This document shows, piece by piece, positions 22,351 through 33,126 of a DNA stretch of 64,000 nucleotides. Every line of letters starts with the position of its first letter. Within the stretch, counting starts at the first letter, position 1. Under the pieces are notes generated by a model that saw only the letters and a list, made by a program, of their open reading frames with translations, did no database searches and had not been told where the DNA came from. Source of the DNA: Eutreptiella sp. 'Long Island Sound 2002' (Eukaryota; Euglenozoa; Euglenophyceae; Eutreptiales; Eutreptiaceae); assembly GCA_964036045.1 (NCBI GenBank), contig OZ038381.1, forward strand, positions 103,607,367-103,671,366, given 5' to 3'. Made by a program: the position numbers and the translations under genes.

Positions 22351-22719
22351 CACCACACCAAAATGGCATCCCTGGCGCACATACAAAACTGGGAGCAGGA
22401 CACCTGGGAGGACCGCATGGCCTCCATGGACCGCCACCACGGGGACAGCAAATGCAACATCCCCTTCCTTGCCCCCAACTTGCCCGACCCGTCCACCTGC
22501 CTCGCCATCACGTATGATGGCCACTACATTTCTGCCACCACCCATTACAATCTTGACACCGACACTTGGACGGCCTTGGGAACATACCTTTGCTCTGGGC
22601 AGACTACTTGCCCCTTAGCAATACCCCGGCCCACGCACCTACGCTGCCGCACGAAGGACCTGAGGGCTACGCCCTCCACGGGACTAAGGTATGCAACTGG
22701 TTGTTCAGGTGACCGATAG
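22348..22719 (+). CDS. Short hypothetical ORF bordering the inverted repeat
   Basis: A 123-codon frame from ATG at 22348 with balanced composition (IQNWEQDTWEDRMASMDRHH, LAITYDGHYISATTHYNLDT) that looks more protein-like than neighbouring ORFs. It starts inside the last copies of the GTACTAAAAA array. No family is recognised. It may be a fragment of an exon or of a mobile element. Confidence 0.25.
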   Translation: MHHTKMASLAHIQNWEQDTWEDRMASMDRHHGDSKCNIPFLAPNLPDPSTCLAITYDGHYISATTHYNLDTDTWTALGTYLCSGQTTCPLAIPRPTHLRCRTKDLRATPSTGLRYATGCSGDR

Positions 22720-23271
22720 TACCGGTATACCGCCGATCGCCTCTTTGAAAACTGAAATAACCTCCAATTACCGGTTATTGTAGTAAAATCAGGATTTCGT
22801 GACGTCCTGGCTTTTGCGATCCTTTGCTGACGCCTTTTTGGGCCTGTGAAATCCTGTGCATGAATCAATGATGACTTTCTTTAAAACTGGCACCTAAACA
22901 GCAAATTTCTGCGGTTCCTAGTTTGCAACCCTGTCTCTCTCTCTGAACAAGGGATCATCAGTGGTGTGGGGTCAGGTTTTGTAGTTGCTATGTTGGGTTC
23001 TTGTCAGTTTTTTGTCAGATTACAGTTCTCGGTAACCATTCTCAAAAAAGTGCACACAAAGATACCTTTTGCACATGCAGATGCTAGACACAAAGCTAAG
23101 ACACTCCGAGAGTTCAAGTGGTACAGCCTTTCTCTTTTCGCAGCTTGTTCTTTCAGCACCGGTGGCAACAGTGCCCATCTTAGTGTACCAACAGTGGCCA
23201 TCTCCATGTACCAACAGTGGTCATCTCAACGTACAAGCAGTGGACATATCAGCGTAAAGGTAGTGCCTGTC

Positions 23272-25098
23272 CTAAACTCTTTCTATGCACAACACTGGCA
23301 TATAGTTAGACATAGCCAAAAGCCTTTGAGCCAATCTTTCCTCAGTCATTGCACCAGAAAGGTCACCGTAAGTAAGACGTGCTGCAGTGAACAATCGTTC
23401 TACACCTGCTGAACTGGCCGGCGTTGCCAACAACGTGCCATTTTTAGCTAGTCTAGGAGCAGATAGCCGAAAGTTACGCCATCAGGCTAAGACACAAATG
23501 TCCTTACGCTCTTGAGCCAAACTTAAGTAGAGGTCCAATTTGTCGTTTGTTGCTGGTGCATGCTTGCCCAACAGCTTGTAAATGGCGGGCATAACAAGGG
23601 AAATGGTCACATACATAGTTCCTTCCAAGCGCCGGACAGCTTCTGCAACAAGGTGAGTGACACACACACTGAATAGGTGCTCAAATTCCACTCGTGGTGG
23701 TATAGCTTCTTGTCGGAGTAGGCCCCATCGTTATGTCCTTCCTCATGCCCATGTGTGAAATCATACCTTAAAATGGCCGGTTGTCATTTGCGAAACCACT
23801 CTTGACTTTGGTGCGTGTAGCTCTAGCGAACGAAGTGGTCAGTTTTTGGTGGACGTGTTTGTTCCAGATCAAACCGCTTTGAATGCCTTTCACATTGTTA
23901 AGCCCGTGGCCAAAACGGTGCAAAAAGGTGGTGATTGGCTTGAGCTTTCGAACAACATTGCACACACCTGGTGACTTCAAGTCGACGTTCACAGAGAGTT
24001 CCAACGTATGACAAGCACGGTAGCCTCCTACAAGATCTCCCCATGCTTTTTTGATGTTAGACCCTGGATCACTTACCTTTGCAAAGATATCGTTGAATGT
24101 AAGTCACACACGGTCCAAGTCTCCAATAGTTCGCTTCCGTACCGCCTCACCAGTGTGCGCCTCCCCTGTGAAGCCTGTGCAGTTGAGTAGGACTTCATAA
24201 ATTTGTGTTCAATATTCATCAATGAAATAGACTAATGCTAGGAATCAGACCAAATATCAACAGCCATTGATGGTTCGACCTTTGCTTTCAGCAATAGAGC
24301 AACGCGTCTTCTAACCTCATTCAAACCGATGGCAGACATTTTCAGGATATGCTTGGTGATCGTTGGCTGGCGGCAAGAATCCAATTTCCCAGAGCAGACT
24401 TCTTTGAAAGACCGGTCCTTCACAAGAGCCGGAGGCCGCTTCATTTGAATAATCCACCATGAGGGGCGTCTACAAGCCTTATGCCACTTGTGCTTCGTCC
24501 ATTTGTTTGCTGTGTGTTGCACTTCAAGGACTCCGTCACCTCTTGCTTTTAATGTGCGTTGTGTTGGTACCTCATTTGCTTTTTGCTGCACTATGCAATC
24601 TTTATGGGATGCATTCAAGTGGGACCATCGGTTGCTCTTGCCACTCTTGCATATGGCTTGCAGACACAATGTGCCATCCAACTTCTTTAGTTGACAGATA
24701 GCGAAATCTATGCCACCTTGGTGAGGAGTTGCTTCACGAAATGCTTTCCACACAAGGGAGGTTTGCTTCTGTTGGGGACCAAGCTGAGGGGTTTGTGAGG
24801 TATCTGCATTGGATGAGGATGATTCCTCTTGCGCTTTTTGTTTCTTCTTTTGTCGCTCTAGTTCAGCCTCGGCATCACGCTTCTTTTTCTCTTCATTCCA
24901 ATGTGCCACATACTCGAGGGCATCACTAAGATGTGGCAGAGGTTCCCAGGTGTCGTCAGCCTCGCTGTACCCTTGCCAATGCACCAGATATTGGATTTGC
25001 CCATGATGCTAGCGCTCTGTAACGATGTTCTGGACATTGTACATGTCTTTGCGCCCAGCGGTATCTGCAATGTGATTGGGTGCGATCTTTTTTGCCAT
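23272..25098 (-). pseudogene. Chromodomain-BED-hAT transposase, decayed
   Basis: Read on the minus strand, the gene starts near ATG 25098 (MAKKIAPNHIADTAG) and enters a chromodomain (YNVQNIVTER, then a TAG at 25009-25011, then QYLVHWQGYSEADDTWEPL). Without a break the frame 24984-24238 goes on to a charged coil (EEKKKRDAEAELERQKKKQK), a BED-like finger (SNRWSHLNASHKDC) and the hAT N-terminal core (SFKEVCSGKLDSCRQPTITK, ending in VEPSMAVDIWSDS). Later hAT pieces lie in shifted frames: 24004-23768 (VVRKLKPITTFLHRFGHGLN), 23691-23482 (AVRRLEGTMYVTISLVMPAI) and 23464-23272, the dimerisation domain (LLATPASSAGVERLFTAARL). The hAT assignment is firm. The copy is inactive, and its terminal inverted repeats were not found. 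Confidence 0.9.
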
Positions 25099-25639
25099 GA
25101 CGGGGTAGAAGTGTAGGTGCCTGTGGTTTGGCACTCTTTGGCCGTGGACCACGCTTTCCCAATGAAAATGCGTAAAATAAACACATGCGCATACAAGTAT
25201 AATTGAAAAACAAAGGCACAACAGAGTGTTAGCAGTAGGCAGCAGAGTGAAGACTCCGGCGATCGCAACTTATCTGCGAGGTCCCTCGCGAGTTATAGGC
25301 CTGAAACGTAAAGACAGACGATATCAATATCACTGAGTACAGGCAGAATTACGGCAGAGCACAGACAGAATTACAATACAGTAACCAGCGATTATTAAAT
25401 GGTATAATGGTTGAATTTCACACATCCTGCATGCATGTGCTCTGTAGAGTAGTCTGACACTAGACCTCTGTGTGTTGCACCACGTCTTTGTGACCATGTT
25501 GGCTGTGGATTCAAGGACAGGCTCAACAATTACAACGTGCTGGAACAGTTTATTGCATTGAGGGCAAAGGTGCAGTGTGGTCTGGATTTTGAAACGAAAC
25601 TCACGTGTTTTGCAGCATCGGTCCTGTGCAGGAGCCTAA

Positions 25640-25670
25640 TGGCTTATCAGTTGGTAGCATAACCGGGTGC
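25640..25670 (+). promoter_or_regulatory. Possible LTR end and primer-binding site
   Basis: The sequence ttatca, then gt, then tggtagcataaccgggtgc at about 25645-25672 resembles the pattern LTR-CA / short gap / TGGTA... of retrotransposon primer-binding sites. It lies just before a gag-like frame. No matching second LTR was seen in the window, so this is weak. Confidence 0.25.
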
Positions 25671-25746
25671 TTGCAGCGTGAATCTCCGACTTTCTGGTCT
25701 ACGACTGAGTGCTGAGTGCTGAGTCCTGAGTGCAGCTCTGAGCTGA

Positions 25747-26765
25747 GTGCTGAGTGCATCATCTCGTGAATCCATGGTTAACATCAGTGAACCTGAGCTG
25801 CTGCGGCTGCAGCTGTATGAGCCTACGACTCGGGAACAGCCTCCGGCGGAGGCCATGATCCTCTCCAGCCCTGTGAAAGCAGCGGCCTTTGATCCACAGG
25901 AATCAGTGCCGGGGAGCTTAAATGCGGCTCCCATGCCAGTCAGCGTGGAGAGGCATCGCTGGATGGATCAGCATGGGTGTCCTCACGAGTGGCAAGCCAT
26001 CAGTCATACCGGTGACAACCTGGAGCGCTTGCGTCAGGTAGAGGGCGGCGCGACGGAGCTCCGTGAAGCCATGGCGGCTGTCACAGACGCGCTGCGATCG
26101 GGACTGAACGGGGATCAGCTGGTGATTGATCTGCTGAGAACTCACGATCACCACTTTGTAGGCATCGCCGTCGATCTTGAGGCAATCATAGGCGACGCGG
26201 CGGCGCTAGGCAGCGCCATCACAGGTGCGCAGCACGACATGGGTGACCTGTGGCGTGATCATCGCGGTCTCACAACGCCGCCTTGTCCACAGTGGAGCGC
26301 AGCGTCAATGAGCTGCTGCAAGTGGCAGCAGCAGCGTCTCTACAGCGGCTGGACGAGTCATCAACGCGCGCGGACGCGAGCATCAAGTGCTGCCACGCGG
26401 CCATGGACGAAGTGCAGGCCTCTGTGGACGCCCACGGGCTGCAGCTTAGCGGCTAGATCCACAACGTGTCCTCCTCTCTTGACGACCTGGGGCAGCGCGA
26501 GGGCGCGGTGGCGCCCCAAGAGGCCACCGTCACGAAGGCCTGCGAGCGCATGGCGCAGGACATGGCGGGCATCCGGAGGGTTACAGCCCCTCTTGAGCAG
26601 GTCACCACGCTACAAAGTGTGGTCACTGGGTTGGAGCCAAAAGTTGGATCTTCGGAGGGCCAGTGGCAGAACTTAAAAATCCGGCAAGAATGTAGCCAAG
26701 AATGCCTCTCATTTGAAAAGGCAAAAAAACAGCAAAAAATGGTTGTTTTCATCTGCAGGGCATAA
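25747..26765 (+). pseudogene. Gag-like coiled-coil protein of an LTR retrotransposon
   Basis: The frame 25747-26270 (MVNISEPELLRLQLYEP, then NLERLRQVEGGATELREAMA and VTDALRSGLNGDQLVIDLLR) is followed after a frameshift at about 26275 by the same kind of protein (ALSTVERSVNELLQVAAAAS, ADASIKCCHAAMDEVQASVD). A TAG at 26454-26456 interrupts it, and it resumes as SSSLDDLGQREGAVAPQEAT. Heptad-like spacing of hydrophobic residues indicates a long coiled coil. Repeated ctgagtg units (25702-25758) precede the start. The gag assignment is inferred from the Ty3/gypsy RT fragment 1 kb downstream. Confidence 0.5.
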
Positions 26766-27604
26766 ACCATCACACAAGGGGGGTCATGAGTAGTGGAAAT
26801 TTTGTAAATTTTTGTTGGTTGGCCTCGTGCACTTCATAGGACCACCCCCTAGAGGATTATTTGTGAAACTGAAAATTGTGTTTCGCAATCTTGGCCTGAG
26901 TGGGGGGTCAATGGTGACATGACCCCCCCCCTCCTAATTGGACCCCCCAAGCCCATTAGGTAACAAGCAGGAAAATACTCAGGATTGGGTAGTCTTGCTG
27001 ACCAACATGACCTTCAACAAGGTCATGCTACCGGCTGGAGAGAGCGTCTAGCAGTACGCTAAGGGACAGCCCATAACACCCCAGAGATGGGCGATGGAAT
27101 TCCACTATGTGGATGGCAGCCTGCACAGGATCACGCCATGGAGTTGGTGTGTGTCATCCGTGTGATAACGGAGCCCTGGAGGCAATGCAATGGGGTTTGC
27201 CCCGAGCACATCAGGATCTCGAAGGATCCTTCCTCTGATGAGGAGTTGGATCTCGTCCAGGGGTATATTGGATCGACCCTTTCATGACTGCATAACCCAG
27301 CGAGGGGGAGGAGGCCAGGACAAAGACTGGTGGGAACTGCATGCTCTCGTGTCTGGTTCCTACGATACAAATACCCTGTGAGGAGGGTATTGGACCACAT
27401 GTCCAGTGTGTACGAACCAATCGGCGGGAACGCACCGATGTACGGTGATTCATTGCAAGGGAAGGCCTGGAAAAGCCCAATCCGCCATATGAGGAGATCC
27501 CAAGAGGCGAAATCCGGTGGGAGCGATACCCACAGGTAAACTCAGTGGTTCAAGTGCCCGGAAAGGCCAAGGCAGAGTCCGATGACTGCTCCAAGGCCTG
27601 ACCA
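26766..27604 (+). other. Decayed interior of the LTR retrotransposon
   Basis: Short frames in several phases, none with a recognisable protease or zinc-knuckle motif. Probably the remains between gag and RT, with deletions. Confidence 0.35.
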
Positions 27605-28000
27605 ATGAGGGCCAGGCTGAAGGAGAAGTACGAAACTACTTTCTTTAGTAGAAGGCCTGTGCTCCTAGCGTCAAACCGTGGACCGTACGGCGAGGCCAAA
27701 GTACAACTGAAGTCAGATCTCCGAGTGTACTGTCCCTGCGGGTTTGCCCTCCGAGGTGAGAGGAAAGAGGCCGTGGAGAAGACCCTACGCAGTGCATCAA
27801 CTGGGTCTGATTGGAGCACTGACACTCCGAGTGGACTCCTTCGCGCTTCATCCTCCCCAAGAGGAGGGCCGGGGAGTGGCGGCTCATGGTCGGCTACGGT
27901 GGCCGGAACGCCGAAACGCAGCATGACAGCTACACAGCTACGTTTCCTACCCGTCATTGAGGACATGATGCAGACACAGGTTCAGGGTTGGGATAAGTGA
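27605..28000 (+). pseudogene. Ty3/gypsy-type reverse transcriptase, N-terminal fragment
   Basis: The + strand text LKEKYETTFFSRRPVL followed by RGPYGEAKVQL matches the segment that precedes RT in gypsy elements (Y-x-x-VF ... P-x-RG-x-x-x-H-x-I-x-L). After a frame change, PSRFILPKRRAGEWRLMVGY corresponds to [23 protein letters not shown]-type RT motifs. A further shift near 27940 gives LRFLPVIEDMMQTQVQGWDK, the LP-x-IEDL-x-x-Q-x-x-GA block. The order and spacing are diagnostic, although three frames are needed. The fragment stops at 27998-28000, before the catalytic YVDD box. Confidence 0.7.
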
Positions 28001-28387
28001 GCGTTTAGCGACTGAACGGTCCTTTGTTTGTTACGCGTAGGGAAATTTATTAACAAACGACGTTTTAACAAACGGTGGCCCGCAGGCCCCTGCCGCGGCG
28101 TAGCGCGCGCACTTCCTGTGTGCTGTGTCCGATGTTTTGCGTTGTCAGAGCCTATGAACTAAAGGATTTTAAAATGCACAGGATTTCAAAAACCACAGGT
28201 ACAGAAAATTGATGGATACAAGAAAATGTTAACAGACCGTTTTTTCTAACATGTCCATCGTTTCACAAGCGCGTCTGCAGAAGTCTGCAAGCAAACATGA
28301 AGAGGCAACATAAGCCGCTGATAGGCACACCCGAAGGTCGCACAGTGGCCAGAACAACGCATCGTGCAAGATAAATTCACCGAAAGA

Positions 28388-28652
28388 AGGGCTGAGTGCC
28401 GCCGTGACAACAAGAATCAGCCAAGGACAGATCATGAAGATCAGGATCGACCTGAGAAGTGACTGGGGCGTCGCCGCAGACTTACCTGAAGGTATATGCT
28501 CTACTGCCTGTCACTGTTGTGGCGCAAAGCGTCGAGTTGAGCGCCGCCGTGAGAACAACAATCAGCCCATGACAGATGATGAAGATCAAGTTCGACCTGA
28601 GAAGTGACTGGCGCGTCGCCGCAGACTTACCTGAAGGTATATGGCCTACTGC
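28388..28652. repeat. Direct duplication of a 110-bp segment, 153-bp period
   Basis: The segment from about 28388 (gccgccgtgacaacaagaat) to 28505 recurs at 28541-28652 with few differences. Both end in gcagacttacctgaaggtat followed by the motif ctactgcc. It abuts the hAT fragment on the minus strand and probably arose inside that element. Confidence 0.85.
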
Positions 28653-28653
28653 C

Positions 28654-29076
28654 CTACTCTTGAGTAAGGTGAAAGGGGACTCCTGGATGGAGCACGAATC
28701 GACTCCACTGTTGATCAAGGTCTGACCGCATTTTCGTCTCCATTGCTGCAATGGATGTTTGTTTTTTGCTGCCTCCGTTTTGTTCAGCACCCTCCAGCAC
28801 TCTCTTCTTCAGCTCAGCTTTAGCTGCCTTGTTCTTGTCCAGTGCCTTCTGCTGGTCATCTTTTTCTTTTCTTTGCAACACCATCTCGTTGAAAACCGCG
28901 TCAGGGACGGATTTGCAGGCAGCCACATTCTTGCTGCCAGCCGATAAATGGTCCCGTGCACGACCAGGGGCAATCAGGCATTTCAGTGTTTTGTCGCAGT
29001 AGTTGCACGTCCAATTAGTGGGGTGATTGACAGCGTCGCGACGGTGGAAATGTTTTTCTTTTGTCTGATCTTTCAT
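28654..29076 (-). pseudogene. Second BED-finger hAT transposase, N-terminal fragment
   Basis: A 140-codon minus-strand frame from ATG 29076. It contains a BED zinc finger (WTCNYCDKTLKC, with a downstream His and Cys in ARDHLSAGSKNVAACKS). A basic coil follows (LQRKEKDDQQKALDKNKAAK), then RFVLHPGVPFHLTQE, the conserved GIPF block of hAT proteins. The frame ends there. It differs in sequence from the chromodomain-hAT at 23-25 kb, so it is another family. Confidence 0.7.
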
Positions 29077-29599
29077 TATGGCGTCTGCAGTACAGGATTT
29101 AAAATGGGAAGATCAGAAAATCACTCAAGCAGGAATGTCATTTCAAAGGATGTGATGTTGTTTGTCTTTGTTTCATATAATGGGGACATGTCACCTGATG
29201 ACATCATCAGCCCTGACATCATGAGTGACATCATCAGTGATGGCATGAAAAATTTTGGAAAAAATTCAGAAAAAAGCTTTTGGAAATGTTTTTTTGAAAA
29301 AAATTTTTGGAAAATATTGTGGAAAGGACCAATGGGGCAGAATCGAAACAACCAAACCGGTATAAGCAAACCGAAAGGACATTAACAAGGAAACAAATTA
29401 ACAAACGACGTTCTTTTATTTTCATCGTTCGTCCATTTGTTCATTTGTTCGTTAATTTTCCAAAAAAACCCTGCACAGGTTTGAAGATTGTGTTTTCAGG
29501 TCTCAGGTACTAGACGCCTTTCGGCCCTGTGGGGCTACCTGGTCAAGCCAGGTTATATGCTTGCCACAGGATCCTGGTGGGCAGCCTCTCAAAGTATCC

Positions 29600-29745
29600 T
29601 GCTGCCTGGTGGCATAATCCCTTGAATTCTCAGGGCTCGAAGCCCTGTCTCTCCCGGGCTTCCCCATTTTGTTACTGAGAGTCAGCGTGCCTTTTAGCAA
29701 CTGAGCCGCAGGCGCTTAACCACCATATCGCCCCCCTAATGTATG
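29600..29745 (-). other. tRNA-like SINE candidate
   Basis: On the minus strand, ggcgatatggtggttaagcg resembles the 5-prime half of a class II tRNA with an A box, and about 90 bp further cagggcttcgagccctgag forms a perfect T-arm-like hairpin with a B-box core. The intervening region lacks a clean anticodon stem. It could be a SINE head or a tRNA relic. Confidence 0.35.
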
Positions 29746-30550
29746 GTCGCCCGGGGTGCCGGCACTGCCGGGCCTGTGCTATTGGCTTGTGGCTAGTGGG
29801 ACCCCCAGGGGTGGCGAGGAAGCTGCCTAGCCGCAGGGCTGGTGCGTGGTGCTGCTGAGCATCGCTGCCGCCTTGGCTGGTGCCCTGCTGGTGTTTGCGC
29901 GGCACTCGTGGCAGGTCGGGTCGGCTGGCCAGTGGCCCTACCTGTCTCCCCTGCCCCCTTGCTGTCCCTCCCTAGGTAGGTAGGTATCTTCGGGAGCTCG
30001 GGATGCCTCCTATGACGGTGCAGGAAGAAAGTCTTACCAAGGGGACGTCCTGTCCCTCCCACTGCCCTATGTTAGGTGCCTCTTGAGCCGCTCCCGCATG
30101 TGCTTGGGAAGGCATTGTCGCGGCCACCCGGTCCATGTGTCCCAGGTGGGAGGGTGTCCCCACATGTGTCCATGGGTAGGGCCACATGCCCCTTCCTTTG
30201 GGCGGCAGCTCTGGGGGCTGCCCAGCCGTGTGGAGTATCTCTCGCCACAAGGGGTATTGCTCGCGCTTGTCTACGGTACGTCCGCCTCACCCTTGTGGCT
30301 TGAGTTGCGGGGCCGCTCCGCTTGGCAGGCGACCCCCTCCTGGACTGTGTACCGGCTCGCCTGTCACCGGTTGCATCCATGGCTCCGGGTGACGTTTGCC
30401 ATGGTCCCCGATGCAGCCTGGCCGGGCTCGGACCAGCAGCCTTGGAGTACCGCTCCTGCCACTGGCCCGGTGGGTCGGCTGGGTCGCCCCAGTGTGTCCG
30501 ACCCATGGGGTGTTGGTTCTTTCCTGTCCCCCGGCCGCCCTACGTGTGTG
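29746..30550 (-). pseudogene. GC-rich proline/arginine-rich DNA, probable family-B remnant
   Basis: Minus-strand frames (for example 30506-30072) read as Pro/Gly/Arg/Thr-rich protein like other family-B linker regions. No domain is recognised. It lies at the distal end of the minus-strand family-B copy. Confidence 0.3.
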
Positions 30551-32667
30551 CGGTGTCCTGGGCCTCCCGGCTCCTGTTCACCGGTGTGCCCGCTCGGTGT
30601 GGTGTGTTGCGTGTGCGGTGTCCTGGGCCTCCCGGCTCCTGTTCACCGGTGTGCCCGCTCGGTGTCTTGTGTTGCGTGTGCGGTGTCCTGGGCCTCCCGG
30701 CTCCTGTTCACCGGTGTGCCTGCTCGGTGTGTTGTGTTGCGTGTGCGGTGTCCTGGGCCCCCCGGCTCCTGTTCACCGGTGTGCCCGCTCGGTGTGTTGT
30801 GTTGCGTGTGCGGTGTCCTGGGCCTCCCGGCTCCTGTTCACCTGTGTGCCCGCTCGGTGTGTTGTGTTGCGTGTGCGGTGTCCTGGGCCTCCCGGCTCCT
30901 GTTCACCGGTGCGCCCGCTCGGTGTGTTGTGTTGCGTGTGCGGTGTCTTGGGCCTCCCGGCTCCTGTTCACCGGTGTGCCCGTTCGGTGTGTTGTGTTGC
31001 GTGTGCGGTGTCCTGGGCCTCCCGGCTCCTGTTCACCGGTGTGCCCGCTCGGTGTGTTGTGTTGCGTGTGCGGTGTCCTGGGCCACCCGGCTCCTGTTCA
31101 CCGGTGTGCCCGCTCGGTGTGTTGTGTTGCGTGTGCGGTGTCCTGGGCCTCCCGGCTCCTGTTCACCGGTGTGCCCGCTCCGTGTGTTGTGTTGCGTGTG
31201 CGGTGTCCTGGGCCCCCCGGCTCCTGTTCACCGGTGTGCCCGCTCGGTGTCTTGTGTTGCGTGTGCGGTGTCCTGGGCCTCCCGGCTCCTGTTCACCGGT
31301 GTGCCTGCTCGGTGTGTTGTGTTGCGTGTGCGGTGTCCTGGGCCTCCCGGCTCCTGTTCACCGGTGTGCCCGCTTGGTGTGTTGTGTTGCGTGTGCGGTG
31401 TCCTGGGCCTCCCGGCTCCTGTTCAACGGTGCGCCCACTCGGTGTGTTGTGTTGCGTGTGCGGTGTCCTGGGCCTCCCAGCTCCTGTTCACCGGTGTGCC
31501 CGTTCGGTGTGTTGTGTTGCGTGTGCGGTGTCCTGGGCCTCCCGGCTCCTGTTCACGGGTGTGCCCGTTCGCTGTGTTGTGCTGCGTGTGCGGTGTCCTG
31601 GGCCTCCCGGCTCCTGTTCACCGGTGTGCCCGCTCGGTGTGGTGTGTTGCGTGTGCGGTGTCCTGGGCCTCCCGGCTCCTGTTCACCGGTGTGCCCGCTC
31701 GGTGTCTTGTGTTGCGTGTGCGGTGTCCTGGGCCCCCCGGCTCCTGTTCACCGGTGTGCCCGCTCGGTGTCTTGTGTTGCGTGTGCGGTGTCCTGGGCCT
31801 CCCGGCTCCTGTTCACCGGTGTGCCCGCTCGGTGTGGTGTGTTGCGTGTGCGGTGTCCTGGGCCTCCCGGCTCCTGTTCACCGGTGTGCCCGCTCGATGT
31901 GCTGTGTTGCGTGTGCGGTGTCCTGGGCCTCCCGGCTCCTGTTCACCGGTGTGCCCGCTCGGTGTGTTGTGTTGCGTGTGCGGTGTCCTGACCTCCCGGC
32001 TCCTGTTCACCGGTGTGCCCGTTCGGTGTGTTGTGTTGCGTGTGCGGTGTCCCGGGCCTCCCAGCTCCTGTTCACCGGTGTGCCCGCTCGGTGTGGTGTG
32101 TTGCGTGTGCGGTGTCCTGGGCCTCCCGGCTCCTGTTCACTGGTGTGCCCGCTCGGTGTGTTGTGTTGCGTGTGCGGTGTCCTGGGCCTCCCGGCTCCTG
32201 TTCACCGGTGTGCCCGCTCGGTGTGTTGTGTTGGGTGTGCGGTGTCCTGGGCCCCCCGGCTCCTGTTCACCGGTGTGCCTGCTCGGTGTGTTGTGTTGCG
32301 TGTGCGGTGTCCCTGGCCTCCCGGCTCCTGTTAACCGGTGCGCCCGCTCGGTGTGTTGTGTTGGGTGTGCGGTGTCCTGGGCCCCCCGGCTCCTGTTCAC
32401 CGGTGTGCCTGCTCGGTGTGTTGTGTTGCGTGTGCGGTGTCCTGGGCCTCCCGGCTCCTGTTCACCGGTGCGCCCACTCGGTGTGTTGTGTTGCGTGTGC
32501 GGTGTCCCGGGCCTCCCGGCTCCTGTTCTCCGGTGTGCTTGCTCGGTGTGTTGTGTTGGGTGTGCGGTGTCCTGCGCCTCGTGGCTCCTGTTCTCCGGTG
32601 TGCCCGCTCGGTGTGTTGTGTTTGGTGTGCGGTGTCCTGCGCCTGGCGGCTCCTGTTCACCGGTGTC
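30551..32667 (+). repeat. 65-bp minisatellite, 33 units
   Basis: Units start at 30551 and repeat every 65 bp (23 units to 31981, one shortened to 64 bp by a 1-bp deletion, then 10 more from 32045). The last is partial. Consensus landmarks are cggtgtcctgggcctcccgg, ctcctgttcaccggtgtgcc and cgctcggtgtgttgtgttgc. Divergence between units is a few per cent. Because 65 is not a multiple of three and the unit lacks stops in every plus frame, three overlapping ORFs of 531 to 1138 codons appear. None is supported as a gene. Confidence 0.98.
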
Positions 32668-33126
32668 CCTCCCTAGCTTCCCTTGCAGTGCGTGTGGCGA
32701 GCTGTCCCGTCCGGGTGTACCTTGCCCTCGCCTGCTGGTACGCCATTCCATGTGGTCTTTGCGTTCCGCGAGCTCGTTCTGGTTGCCATTCTGGTGCGCG
32801 CAGCGTGCTGGTTGTGTGTTGTTGTGCTTGCGCTCCCGCGGTGTCTCTGTCTTCAGCCCCTGTGTGCTCTTGCGCGCGCACTTGGCGAGGTCCTCTTGCA
32901 GGGCGCTGGTAGGGCCATTCCATGGGGTCCGTGACTGTACTTGGTTCGTGCTCAAGTCCCTTGCTGGAGTGTCCTGTTTGTTAGGGGGGGAGCGGCCCTT
33001 GTGGCCCCGTGTCCTATTTCCCGGTCGCCTGCACCTGTTGGCTCACGCCTGTGGGTGGCCGGCCGTGGTGAGTGTGGGACCGCCCTGCTGGGCCAGTCTT
33101 TTGCTCACTCCACTTGCCCCGGCAGG

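Noticed and set aside
22348-22545. A minus-strand Gly/Val-rich ORF opposite the hypothetical ORF
   Set aside because: It runs into the GGGGTTTTTTAGTAC array and lacks protein-like composition.
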